From an uncultured Bacteroidales bacterium (GTDB lineage: Bacteria; Bacteroidota; Bacteroidia; Bacteroidales; Paludibacteraceae), in assembly GCA_903929065.1 (NCBI GenBank), contig CAIYTJ010000478.1, positions 1-19,687 on the forward strand: a DNA stretch of 19,687 nt, read 5' to 3'. A program made the position numbers and the translations under genes. Shown here in pieces: positions 1 to 7,641 of the stretch. Numbering within the stretch: position 1 is the first letter of the stretch; every line of letters begins with the position of its first letter. The notes beneath the pieces were generated by a model that was not told where the DNA came from, searched no databases, and saw nothing but the letters and a program-made list of their open reading frames with translations.

Positions 1-77
1 AAGACCGTCCACAAGTTGTATTGAAAATCAACGAGTTAACACGAAAAGGAATATATCCTAAAAACCTGTTTAAATGA
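1..77 (+). CDS. C-terminal fragment of an unidentified protein
   Basis: An open frame runs into the window from the left edge (first full codon at position 3) and stops at TGA 75-77. It encodes about 24 residues that look like real coding sequence (DRPQVVLKINELTRKG, then IYPKNLFK). The gene is cut by the window edge and I do not recognise the family from this tail. It lies 59 bp upstream of galE on the same strand, so the two could be co-transcribed; no terminator is visible between them. Confidence 0.45.
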   Translation, partial: DRPQVVLKINELTRKGIYPKNLFK

Positions 78-136
78 TTTATTTGTTGATAGGATAGCAG
101 GTATTTGAAAATTAGATAATTGGAAATTAAAATATT

Positions 137-1171
137 ATGGCAAAAATTTTAGTAACGGGTGGAGCTGGTTATATTGGTTCGCACACTGTTGTTGAATTAC
201 AGAAAGTAGGCTTTGAAGTTGTTATTGTTGACAATCTTTCCAACTCGAACATTGAAGTGCTGAGTGGTATCGAAAAAATTACGGGCATACGTCCGGCATT
301 CGAGAATATTGATTGTGTTGATTATGTGAGTATGGATCGGATGTTTGATAAATATCAGAATATTTCTGCAATCATTCATTTTGCAGCTTCGAAAGCAGTT
401 GGTGAGTCGGTTGAGAAACCGCTTTTGTATTACCGCAACAATTTGGTTTCGCTTATTAATCTGTTGCAATTAATGCCGATTCATAAAATCAACAATATTG
501 TATTTTCTTCATCATGCACAGTATATGGTCAACCTGACATTTTACCTGTAACGGAAGATGCTCCTATTAAAACAGCCCTTTCACCTTATGGCAATACAAA
601 ACAAATTTGTGAGGAAATAATATGTGACACAATTCATACAAATCCTTGTTATAAAAGCATTATACTTCGTTATTTCAACCCAATCGGAGCACATCCATCG
701 GCAGAAATCGGAGAATTACCAAATGGTGTGCCCAATAATTTATTACCATTTGTAACACAAACTGCCATTGGTCTACGCAAGCAGCTTAATGTATTCGGGA
801 ATGATTATGATACGCCTGATGGTTCTTGTATCCGCGATTATATCCATGTGGTTGATTTGGCAAAAGCACATGTTATTGCCGTTCAACGAATGTTGAATCA
901 ACGGACAAAATCGGACGTTGAAACATTTAATCTTGGTACTGGACGCGGATTATCTGTTTTAGAAGTTATTGAAACATTTGAAAAAGTAAACGGTGTGAAA
1001 GTTCCCTATCGCATTGTTGACCGACGTGAAGGCGATATTGAAAAGGTATGGGCCGATCCAACTTATGCCAATGAAGTGTTAGGATGGACGGCAGTGGAAA
1101 CAGTTGAAGAAACACTCCGAAGTGCCTGGGCATGGGAATTAAATTTAGCCGAACGGGCAAAAGCCGAATAA
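137..1171 (+). CDS. galE: UDP-glucose 4-epimerase
   Basis: Cytoplasmic NAD-dependent epimerase interconverting UDP-glucose and UDP-galactose, feeding galactose catabolism and glycan synthesis. The 344-residue length is normal for GalE. The extended short-chain dehydrogenase signature is complete: the nucleotide-binding motif TGGAGYIGSH at residues 7-16, the serine-rich segment SSSCTVYG around 124-131, and the catalytic pair Y151/K155 in SPYGNTK. RYFNPIGAHPS and the C-terminal stretch GRGLSVLEV followed by YRIVDRREGD are typical of GalE rather than other sugar-nucleotide epimerases. The start at 137 places the Rossmann motif at the expected distance from the N terminus. manA follows 87 bp downstream with a hairpin between them. 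Substrate breadth (UDP-GlcNAc epimerisation) cannot be read from the sequence. Confidence 0.95.
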   Translation: MAKILVTGGAGYIGSHTVVELQKVGFEVVIVDNLSNSNIEVLSGIEKITGIRPAFENIDCVDYVSMDRMFDKYQNISAIIHFAASKAVGESVEKPLLYYRNNLVSLINLLQLMPIHKINNIVFSSSCTVYGQPDILPVTEDAPIKTALSPYGNTKQICEEIICDTIHTNPCYKSIILRYFNPIGAHPSAEIGELPNGVPNNLLPFVTQTAIGLRKQLNVFGNDYDTPDGSCIRDYIHVVDLAKAHVIAVQRMLNQRTKSDVETFNLGTGRGLSVLEVIETFEKVNGVKVPYRIVDRREGDIEKVWADPTYANEVLGWTAVETVEETLRSAWAWELNLAERAKAE

Positions 1172-1187
1172 TATTAAATTAATAAAG

Positions 1188-1234
1188 AACAATTAATAAT
1201 TATCTGTCAGATTTTATTAATTGTTTTTTGTTTT
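1188..1234 (+). terminator. Terminator-like hairpin between galE and manA
   Basis: A perfect 12-bp inverted repeat, AACAATTAATAA (1188-1199) and TTATTAATTGTT (1214-1225), encloses a 14-nt loop and runs straight into a T-rich tract TTTTGTTTT. It has the form of an intrinsic terminator for galE, but the stem is AT-rich and so weak. It sits only about 25 nt before the manA start, so it may be leaky or act as an attenuator. Confidence 0.6.
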
Positions 1235-1258
1235 ATGACAAACTAAAAATACAAAATC

Positions 1259-2230
1259 ATGTTATACCCTCTTAAATTCAGTCCGATTCTCAAAGATAAA
1301 ATCTGGGGCGGAACAAAATTAAAATCCATATTCGGAAAAAATGCCGAAACAGACAAATTGGGCGAAAGTTGGGAGCTTTCTGGATACGATGGCGATGAAT
1401 CGGTTGTTACAAATGGTATTTTGGCCGGTAATAATCTGACAGAACTGATTGAAATTTATATGGGTGAACTGGTTGGAGATAAAATATTCGATGAATATGG
1501 ATTATCATTTCCGCTTCTGTTTAAACTGATTGATGCAAATGAAAATCTTTCTATTCAGGTTCATCCGGGCGATGAAGTTGCTGCTGAACGCCATAATTCT
1601 TACGGAAAAACTGAAATGTGGTATGTTGTTGATGCTGATCCCGGAGCTGAACTCATTATTGGATTCACAAAAGATTGTACCCGTGATGAATACCTGGATG
1701 CCCTTGAAGAAGATAAAGTTGAGGATTTATTGCAAAAAGTACAGGTAAAAAAAGGCGATGTTTTCTTTATTCCAGCCGGATTGGTTCATGCTATTGGAAA
1801 AGGCGTTGTAGTTGCTGAAATTCAGCAAAGCAGCGATATAACATACCGTATCTACGATTATAACCGGAAAGATGATAAGGGGAATGGGCGTGAACTTCAT
1901 ACAGAGCAGGCATTGGATGTAATCAATTTTTCTGCATCAAAAAATCCTAAAACGGATTATAACGTTCAGCTTAATGAAATTACTCCTTTAGTCGAATGCG
2001 ATTACTTTACCACCAACATGTTGCGTTTTGATGCACCAGTCACCAGAAATTATGGTACTCTTGACACATTTGTGGCTTATATGTGCCTTGAAGGCAACAT
2101 GATAATTGAATGCAACGACATAAAAACAATTGTAAATAAAGGCGATACCGTTCTTATACCGGCAAGTATCAATGAATTGGGATTAGTTCCTGAAAAAGAA
2201 GTTACATTGTTGGAAGTATATGTTTCTTAG
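1259..2230 (+). CDS. manA: Mannose-6-phosphate isomerase, class I (short form)
   Basis: Zinc-dependent cytoplasmic isomerase of fructose-6-phosphate and mannose-6-phosphate, the entry to GDP-mannose-derived sugars and the route for mannose use. The 323-residue length matches the short class I enzymes of Firmicutes and Bacteroidetes rather than the longer enterobacterial type. Metal-site residues are visible: Q100 and H102 in IQVHPGDE, E119 in KTEMWYVV, and H177 in PAGLVHAIG. TYRIYDYNR carries the expected active-site arginine (R197). The N-terminal KDKIWGGTKL and GESWELS are also typical. It follows galE on the same strand, so both serve sugar-phosphate or sugar-nucleotide supply. It ends 20 bp before a strong bidirectional terminator. 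I saw no separate promoter, so read-through from galE is likely. Confidence 0.93.
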   Translation: MLYPLKFSPILKDKIWGGTKLKSIFGKNAETDKLGESWELSGYDGDESVVTNGILAGNNLTELIEIYMGELVGDKIFDEYGLSFPLLFKLIDANENLSIQVHPGDEVAAERHNSYGKTEMWYVVDADPGAELIIGFTKDCTRDEYLDALEEDKVEDLLQKVQVKKGDVFFIPAGLVHAIGKGVVVAEIQQSSDITYRIYDYNRKDDKGNGRELHTEQALDVINFSASKNPKTDYNVQLNEITPLVECDYFTTNMLRFDAPVTRNYGTLDTFVAYMCLEGNMIIECNDIKTIVNKGDTVLIPASINELGLVPEKEVTLLEVYVS

Positions 2231-2245
2231 AAAACCAATAGTCAC

Positions 2246-2288
2246 ATAAAAAAACAGCAAACTTAAAATCAGTTTGCTGTTTTTTTTT
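2246..2288. terminator. Bidirectional intrinsic terminator
   Basis: ACAGCAAACT and AGTTTGCTGT form a perfect 10-bp stem around a 7-nt loop (2264-2270). It is flanked by an A run on the left (2247-2254) and a T run on the right (2280-2288). It can therefore terminate both manA (+) and the convergent gene ending at 2287 (-), whose stop codon lies inside the T run. Confidence 0.9.
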
Positions 2289-2821
2289 AATTCTTTTTCT
2301 TGCTCTTTCCCTCAATGTAGGTCATAAATTTTTCGCCGTCATTGGACATTTCAAATTTTGTATCAATCGTTTCATTGTCTAAAAGAGTATATGTCAACCG
2401 AAAAACAGGAACATGCGGAATTTTGTCGCTTGTAAGTATAATTGAATTATCAGCATAAGTTATTGAATAGTTTATAACGTGGTTTTCATTATCAAAATAA
2501 ATAGCTTTCGAAGGATTTCCGGAATAGTCAAGATAAATAATCATCAAATCATCATGAATAATCAACGGTTTATCTTTTGTAGCAGGATATTCTGAGTGGC
2601 TTTTCCGCTCGATTATTTTTTTTATCGAGATCATAAGAAAAACTAAATATTCCGCCACCCTGCCCTGGTATTCCGGAACCTTCGCCTTTCCATTCACCAA
2701 TAAGCCTACTCCATTTATCCCAACTTCCAATTTGTTTTTCTGGAGAAAGTTTGCTTTTCGAAATAGTTTGACCAAATGACAGTGATCCTAAAGCCAAAAA
2801 TAAAATAAGTAGTTTTTTCAT
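2287..2821 (-). pseudogene. Secreted lipocalin-like (DUF1579-like) protein, frameshifted at A8
   Basis: Two overlapping frames together make one protein. The first, starting at 2821, has a clear Sec signal peptide (MKKLLILFLALGSLSFG, likely cleaved before Q18) and reads through WSRLIGEWKGEGSG to YDLDKK. The second continues naturally from that point with IIERKSHSEYPATKD and runs to the stop at 2287. Removing one A from the run of eight at 2616-2623 joins them into a 177-residue reading frame; the 535-bp span is exactly one base too long. The G-E-W-K-G-E-G opening and the alternating beta-like pattern ending in FEMSNDGEKFMTYIEG resemble small beta-barrel DUF1579/lipocalin-type proteins, but this assignment is weak. 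It follows ftcD by 33 bp on the same strand and may be read from the hut transcript. The shift could be a sequencing error, a real pseudogene, phase variation or slippage. Confidence 0.7.
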
Positions 2822-2854
2822 AAGTTGTTCATTTCATATTTATATAAATACAAT

Positions 2855-4555
2855 TCAAATCCCGCCAATTTTCCGGTTTACAATATCCAGAATCTGTCCT
2901 TCCAACTCCGTGGTTTTTTGTTCCAGAACATTTACCTGCTTCAATAATTGAGAAGCAAATTCTTTATCAGTAAGGCTGCCGGCGTTAATGCGTACATTCA
3001 ATCCTGCTCCAAGCACTGCCGATCGGGCTGCCAGTGCGCCAACTCCTGCATCGGAAACTGAATTAGGATTGCCGGTTTGTGCCATATTCATCATCACTTC
3101 CATCGATTCATAACTGACCTGCATCACACGGAAAGGAATTTCCATGGCTTTGCGGGTGGCTGCTTGAATGGCCCCTTTGCGTTGCAATTTCTGTTCTTCA
3201 TTTTTCTGCGGAAGTCCGAAAGCATCCATGATACCATTGAAAGCCAGGGTATCTTTGTCAATCAGTCGGAGCAATTCATCGTGATACGCTTTTCCTTTTT
3301 CTGCCCAGCACGAAAATTCTTCCCAACGGTCGTCCCAGCCTTTTTTGTGTGCAGACAGGTTTGCCACCATCGTTCCCAACGCTACACCCATTGCACCCAT
3401 GCATGCTGCAACAGATCCACCGCCCGGTGCTGCCGATTCGGAAGCGGTTTCGAGTGTGAATTGTTTCACACTGAGGTCAACCAGTTGCTTTCTTGATTCA
3501 TCTTCCATAAGATATTCAATTATTTTCTTCTTCGGATCGAAAGGAGTCAACTCATCCAACCCGAGTGATTTTACAGCAATTTTCAGAATTTCTTCGTCCG
3601 AAATTCCGGTAGAACGATGTTGTTTCCGTAAAAAATATTTTCCGGCATCCAGCATCGCCTGTAACGGAACAACCCCAACCAATTCGGAACCCGTAACCCG
3701 AATGCCACGAAGGGCAGCCCGTTCGCATGCCAGTTCAAAAACCTGATGCATGGAAACAATCGTTGTGTCGGTGATATTGAATGAAAGCTGCGCGATTCCG
3801 TATTCTTCGATATACCAACCAATTCCTTTCACCCCATTCAATAAACCGGGGACATACACCGGATTTCCAAGTTCATCTTTCACTATTTTTCCGGTCAACG
3901 GATTTCCGTCCCGTTTCACACGACCTTTCTCCCTGATATCAAAGGCAATGGAATTTGCCCAACGGGTGGAAGTGGTATTCAGATTTACATTATAAGCAAT
4001 CAGAAAATTGCGGGCACTGACGGCTGTAGCACCGGTTTTGCTAACATTTTCGGTAAATACTGCCGGTCCGAAATCGGGTTTCCAAGCGGGATCAATTAGT
4101 TTTTGAGGCAAACCTTCATATTCTCCTGCACGGCAACTGGCTAAATTCCGGCGTTTTTCCTCAGTTGCTGCAAATTCATATAAATAAATAGGTATTCCCA
4201 ATTCCTCGCCGATTCTTTTTCCTAATTTGTGTGCATATTCAGCGGTTTCTTCCATTGTGATTCCTTTGATTGGAATAAGCGGCAGTACATCGGTGGCACC
4301 AAAACGCGGATGTTCGCCGTGATGTTTGCTCATATCAATCAATTCGGCTGCTTTTTTTACAACCCGAAATGCCGCTTCGCAAACCACTTCCGGCTCACCT
4401 ACAAAAGTGACCACTGTGCGATTTGTTGCCTTTCCGGGGTCAACATCGATAAGCTTCACCCCATCAACCGATTTAATTTCATCCAGAATTTTGTTGATAA
4501 TTCCCATGTCTCGTCCCTCGCTGAAATTGGGAACGCATTCAATGATTTGATTCAT
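2855..4555 (-). CDS. ftcD: Glutamate formimidoyltransferase / formimidoyltetrahydrofolate cyclodeaminase
   Basis: Bifunctional enzyme ending histidine degradation: it moves the formimino group of formiminoglutamate to tetrahydrofolate, giving glutamate, then deaminates the product to 5,10-methenyl-THF and ammonia. The N-terminal half (residues 1 to about 330) is the formiminotransferase, opening with IIECVPNFSEGR and carrying HHGEHPRFGATD at 78-89, where H82 matches the catalytic His82 of the mammalian enzyme. The C-terminal half (about 358-560) is the cyclodeaminase, with the SAAPGGGSVAA motif at 374-384 and DKDTLAFN near 433. I chose the ATG at 4555 (566 aa). The frame is open to an ATG at 4600, but the extra 15 residues come from an intergenic repeat and precede the canonical MNQIIECVPNFSEG. 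It is the last gene of hutHUI-ftcD and replaces the HutG or HutF/HutG routes. A fused FTCD as in animals is usual in Bacteroidetes. Confidence 0.95.
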   Translation of the reverse strand: MNQIIECVPNFSEGRDMGIINKILDEIKSVDGVKLIDVDPGKATNRTVVTFVGEPEVVCEAAFRVVKKAAELIDMSKHHGEHPRFGATDVLPLIPIKGITMEETAEYAHKLGKRIGEELGIPIYLYEFAATEEKRRNLASCRAGEYEGLPQKLIDPAWKPDFGPAVFTENVSKTGATAVSARNFLIAYNVNLNTTSTRWANSIAFDIREKGRVKRDGNPLTGKIVKDELGNPVYVPGLLNGVKGIGWYIEEYGIAQLSFNITDTTIVSMHQVFELACERAALRGIRVTGSELVGVVPLQAMLDAGKYFLRKQHRSTGISDEEILKIAVKSLGLDELTPFDPKKKIIEYLMEDESRKQLVDLSVKQFTLETASESAAPGGGSVAACMGAMGVALGTMVANLSAHKKGWDDRWEEFSCWAEKGKAYHDELLRLIDKDTLAFNGIMDAFGLPQKNEEQKLQRKGAIQAATRKAMEIPFRVMQVSYESMEVMMNMAQTGNPNSVSDAGVGALAARSAVLGAGLNVRINAGSLTDKEFASQLLKQVNVLEQKTTELEGQILDIVNRKIGGI

Positions 4556-4568
4556 AATATTTAGATTA

Positions 4569-4670
4569 ACCACTAAGGCACTTAGCTCACTAAGAGGCAC
4601 AAAGTGAATATGTTTTAAATTTTTAAGTAGATTTTTTCGTTAAACTTTGTCTTCTTACTGTGTTAGTGGT
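4569..4670. repeat. Hairpin-forming AACCAC-family intergenic repeat, copy 1
   Basis: The gap between hutI and ftcD holds an imperfect inverted repeat. The left arm (4569-4605) begins ACCACTAAGGCACTTAG and ends GAGGCACAAAGT. The right arm (4644-4670) read on the minus strand begins ACCACTAACACAGTAAG and ends GACAAAGT. The loop is a 38-nt AT-rich stretch. The right arm overlaps the last codons and stop of hutI. A related element lies at 5904-5968. Such short palindromic spacer repeats are common in Bacteroidetes genomes by my recollection; the function is unknown. Confidence 0.7.
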
Positions 4671-5889
4671 GAAATACACCGTTTTTCCATACTTTTTCGG
4701 GTTTTAATTCCCCTTGTTTGTATAATATTTCTCTGTAGTCATTGGCTTTAAAAGCAATAAAATCCGCTTTAAATTCCGGCTTCAATATTCCACGATCCGG
4801 TTTGTTTACTGCCAAAGCAGCCCGGCAGGTCAATGCCGCCCAGACTTCGGTCATAGTCAGTTTTTCAAATGCACCCAGAATAGCCGCTTCGGCTAACAGA
4901 TTTCCCATGGGTGCCGAACCCGGATTCCAGTCGGACGCAATGACCAGCGAAGTTCCGGCATCCAATAATTTATGCGCCGGCGCAAACGGTTCACCCAATC
5001 CGATGGAAGCTCCCGGAAGTACCACCGAAATCACGTTTCCTTTTGCCAGAATCGCTATTTCTTCATCATTGGCAGCTTCAAGATGATCGATACTAACAGC
5101 CCTGACTTCATTGGCAAGTTCCGCCACTCCCGGTGTAAACTGATCGCCATGAATAGTGATTTCAAATCCCATTTCGCTAGCTTTTTGCAAATATGTTCTG
5201 GCAGTTTCTAGTGAAAATGCACTTTTTTCGACAAAAATATCTATCCGCTTTGCCAGATTTTTTTTCTTTACTTCCGGCAACAGATATTTGACAATCGATT
5301 CCAGGTATTCGTTTTCATCCCCATCAAAATCGTTTGGCAAAATATGGGCAGCCAGACAAGTTGGAATAATATCGGCTATTGAATTACGGTCAGCCAGTTT
5401 GATGGCTTCCAGTATTTTGAGTTCATGTTCCACTGATAACCCGTAACCGCTCTTTACTTCGATCGTTGTAACACCTTGTTTAAGCATTTTCTGAGCACGT
5501 TGTGCAGTCAGTTCAGCCAGTTCAATCAAGGTTGAATTTTGTGTTTTTTCAACTGTATCCCAGATTCCGCCGCCGGATTCTGCAATTTCCAGATAACTTT
5601 TACCAGACAAACGACGGGCATAATCATTTGCCCGTGAACCTGCCCAGCAAATGTGTGTATGAACATCGATCATTCCCGGTAAAACGACCCAATCACCATC
5701 CAGTCTTTCAATCGTTACATCCGGATTTTGATGTTTTAGTTTTTCAAATTTACCAATCTCAATTATTTTACCCTGATGATGCAGGATTCCACCATCGGGA
5801 ATAATCTCCAGCTGATCATCGGATAAATGGCCTTTACGAGGCAAATTATCCATGGTCAGAATTTGTTTAAAGGATCCGGTTAAAGTCAT
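4663..5889 (-). CDS. hutI: Imidazolonepropionase
   Basis: Third enzyme of histidine degradation: hydrolyses 4-imidazolone-5-propionate to formiminoglutamate in the cytoplasm. The 408-residue length fits the family. It is an amidohydrolase-fold metalloenzyme: H77 and H79 in PGMIDVHTHICWAGSR, the later metal ligand H247 in EITIHGDQFTPG, and D320 in VIASDWNPGSAPMGN. The EVKSGYGLS and LPGASIGLGEPFAPAHKLLDAG stretches are characteristic of HutI. It lies between hutU (81 bp upstream) and ftcD (107 bp downstream, measured to the 4555 start), each gap occupied by a related inverted repeat. Its final codons overlap the right arm of repeat copy 1, so the C terminus (VWKNGVFHH) is partly written by the repeat. 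Confidence 0.95.
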   Translation of the reverse strand: MTLTGSFKQILTMDNLPRKGHLSDDQLEIIPDGGILHHQGKIIEIGKFEKLKHQNPDVTIERLDGDWVVLPGMIDVHTHICWAGSRANDYARRLSGKSYLEIAESGGGIWDTVEKTQNSTLIELAELTAQRAQKMLKQGVTTIEVKSGYGLSVEHELKILEAIKLADRNSIADIIPTCLAAHILPNDFDGDENEYLESIVKYLLPEVKKKNLAKRIDIFVEKSAFSLETARTYLQKASEMGFEITIHGDQFTPGVAELANEVRAVSIDHLEAANDEEIAILAKGNVISVVLPGASIGLGEPFAPAHKLLDAGTSLVIASDWNPGSAPMGNLLAEAAILGAFEKLTMTEVWAALTCRAALAVNKPDRGILKPEFKADFIAFKANDYREILYKQGELKPEKVWKNGVFHH

Positions 5890-5903
5890 ATTCTATTTTT
5901 TTG

Positions 5904-5968
5904 AACCACAATAGGCACATAGTTCACAATAGTAAATATATCTATATGTTCTCTGTGTCTATGTGGTT
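5904..5968. repeat. Hairpin-forming AACCAC-family intergenic repeat, copy 2
   Basis: The hutU-hutI gap contains a left arm AACCACAATAGGCACATAG extending to 5932 and a right arm (5942-5968) whose complement reads AACCACATAGACACAGAG. The loop is about 9 nt. The arms share the AACCAC...AGGCAC pattern with the element at 4569-4670 but are not identical to it, so they belong to one degenerate family. It could act as an intercistronic stem-loop affecting mRNA stability; that is inference. Confidence 0.7.
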
Positions 5969-5970
5969 TT

Positions 5971-7641
5971 TTAAAAATTCATATCAAATTTCTTTCTATT
6001 TTCAATAGCTGTTTCGTAGCCGGCATCCGCATGACGGTAAATTCCCATGGCTGGATCGTTGTACAACACCCGACTTAAACATTCAGCGGCCCGCTCTGTT
6101 CCGTTGGCTACGACCACCGTACCGGCATGTTGCGAATAACCGATGCCCACACCACCACCGTGATGAAATGAAACCCAGGTAGCTCCGCCGCTTGTATTTG
6201 CCATCAAATTCAATAACGGCCAGTCGGAAACGGCATCTGTTCCATCGAGCATTCCTTCCGTTTCGCGGTTGGGTGAAGCCACCGAACCACAATCTAAATG
6301 ATCACGTCCAATGACAATCGGTGCTTTTACTTTACCATCCTTTACCAATTGGTTGAAAAGCAAACCTGCTTTCTCCCGTTCGCCCATTCCCAACCAGCAA
6401 ATACGGCTTGGCAATCCCTGAAATGCAATTTTCTTCTTCGCTTCAGTCAGCCATTTAATCAAATGTTCGTTTTCCGGAAACAGTTTAATCAATTCCATGT
6501 CGGTGGTATAAATATCTTCCGGATCGCCGGAAAGTGCCACCCAACGGAACGGACCTTTGCCATCGCAAAAAAGTGGACGGATAAATTTCGGGACAAAACC
6601 ATCGTAATCGAACGCATTTTCTTCACCTCCCTGCCTTGCAAATTCACGCAGGTTATTGCCATAATCGAACGTAATGCTGCCACGTTTTTGCATTTCAAGC
6701 ATAAAACCAACATGGCGGGCCATACTTTTCAACGATTTTTCTTTGTATAGAACCGGATTTGTTTTCCGTAATTCCAATGCATCCTTAAGTGTCAACCCGT
6801 TTGGTACGTAGCCATTCAACGGATCATGAGCCGAAGTCTGGTCGGTCAGGATTTCAGGAATAATATTATCATGCAACAGCTTTTCAAGCACATCGCCGAT
6901 ATCGCCCACTAAACCAATGGAGACTTCTTCGCCTTTTTCTTTTGCTTCCAATGTCCATTTTACGGCTTCGGCATAATCAAAAGTCATTTTGTCAAGATAG
7001 CGGGTTTCCAACCGTTTTTTAATGCGTTCCGGATCAACATCCACGCCCAGATACGTTGCTCCGGCCATGGTGGCGGCCAACGGTTGAGCACCGCTCATGC
7101 CACCGATTCCTCCCGAAACAATCAGTTTATGACTCAAATCACCGTTGAAATATTTTCGGCCACATTCCACAAACGTTTCGAACGTTCCCTGCAGAATTCC
7201 CTGCGAACCAATGTAAATCCAGCTTCCGGCAGTCATTTGACCGTACATCATTAATCCGCGGGCTTTCAGTTCTTCGAAATTTTCCCACGTGGCCCATGCC
7301 GGAACGAGGTTGCTGTTGGCAATCAAAACACGCGGTGCCTGTGGATGCGAACGAACCAAGCCAATTGGTTTTCCCGATTGAACGAGCAAGGAATGATTTT
7401 CATCCATTTCGAGGAGAATGCGGATGATTTCTTTTACCGCTTCGGGATTTCGGGCAGCTTGTCCGGTTCCACCGTATACAATCAGATTGGCCGGATCTTC
7501 TGCCACTTCGGCATCCAGATTATTCAGCAACATGCGCAACGGCGCTTCGGTTTGCCAGGATTTTGCATGCAACAGATTGCCTCTGGGTGCTACATAATGA
7601 GGATGTGAAGCGTATTTTTCAATAAATTCCGAATAATTCAT
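5971..7641 (-). CDS. hutU: Urocanate hydratase (urocanase)
   Basis: Second enzyme of histidine degradation: adds water to urocanate to give imidazolonepropionate, using tightly bound NAD+ as an electrophile. The 556 residues match bacterial urocanases such as that of Pseudomonas. Key segments are present in order: GGTGQAARN at 57-65, MTAGSWIYIGSQGILQGT near 136-153, the NAD-binding VSGGIGGMSGAQP at 175-187, LPSRICWLG with C415 aligning with the essential Cys410 of Pseudomonas urocanase, IGRDHLDCGSVASPNRETE at 444-462, and GGATWVSFHHGGGVGIGYSQH near the end. Its start overlaps the 3' end of hutH by 23 bp (7619-7641), which points to translational coupling and one transcript. It was probably acquired or inherited with the whole operon; no sign of decay. 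Confidence 0.97.
   Translation of the reverse strand: MNYSEFIEKYASHPHYVAPRGNLLHAKSWQTEAPLRMLLNNLDAEVAEDPANLIVYGGTGQAARNPEAVKEIIRILLEMDENHSLLVQSGKPIGLVRSHPQAPRVLIANSNLVPAWATWENFEELKARGLMMYGQMTAGSWIYIGSQGILQGTFETFVECGRKYFNGDLSHKLIVSGGIGGMSGAQPLAATMAGATYLGVDVDPERIKKRLETRYLDKMTFDYAEAVKWTLEAKEKGEEVSIGLVGDIGDVLEKLLHDNIIPEILTDQTSAHDPLNGYVPNGLTLKDALELRKTNPVLYKEKSLKSMARHVGFMLEMQKRGSITFDYGNNLREFARQGGEENAFDYDGFVPKFIRPLFCDGKGPFRWVALSGDPEDIYTTDMELIKLFPENEHLIKWLTEAKKKIAFQGLPSRICWLGMGEREKAGLLFNQLVKDGKVKAPIVIGRDHLDCGSVASPNRETEGMLDGTDAVSDWPLLNLMANTSGGATWVSFHHGGGVGIGYSQHAGTVVVANGTERAAECLSRVLYNDPAMGIYRHADAGYETAIENRKKFDMNF

Noticed and set aside
3077..3746. Overlapping plus-strand open frames inside ftcD
   Set aside because: Two frames over the same conserved cyclodeaminase/formiminotransferase sequence, neither with start signals or domain features.
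4556..4600. Upstream ATG giving ftcD 15 extra residues
   Set aside because: The extra codons lie in the palindromic intergenic repeat, and the family start MNQIIECVPNFSEG begins at 4555.
6298..6750. 150-codon plus-strand open frame inside hutU
   Set aside because: Antisense to urocanase; composition reflects the codon pattern of the real gene.
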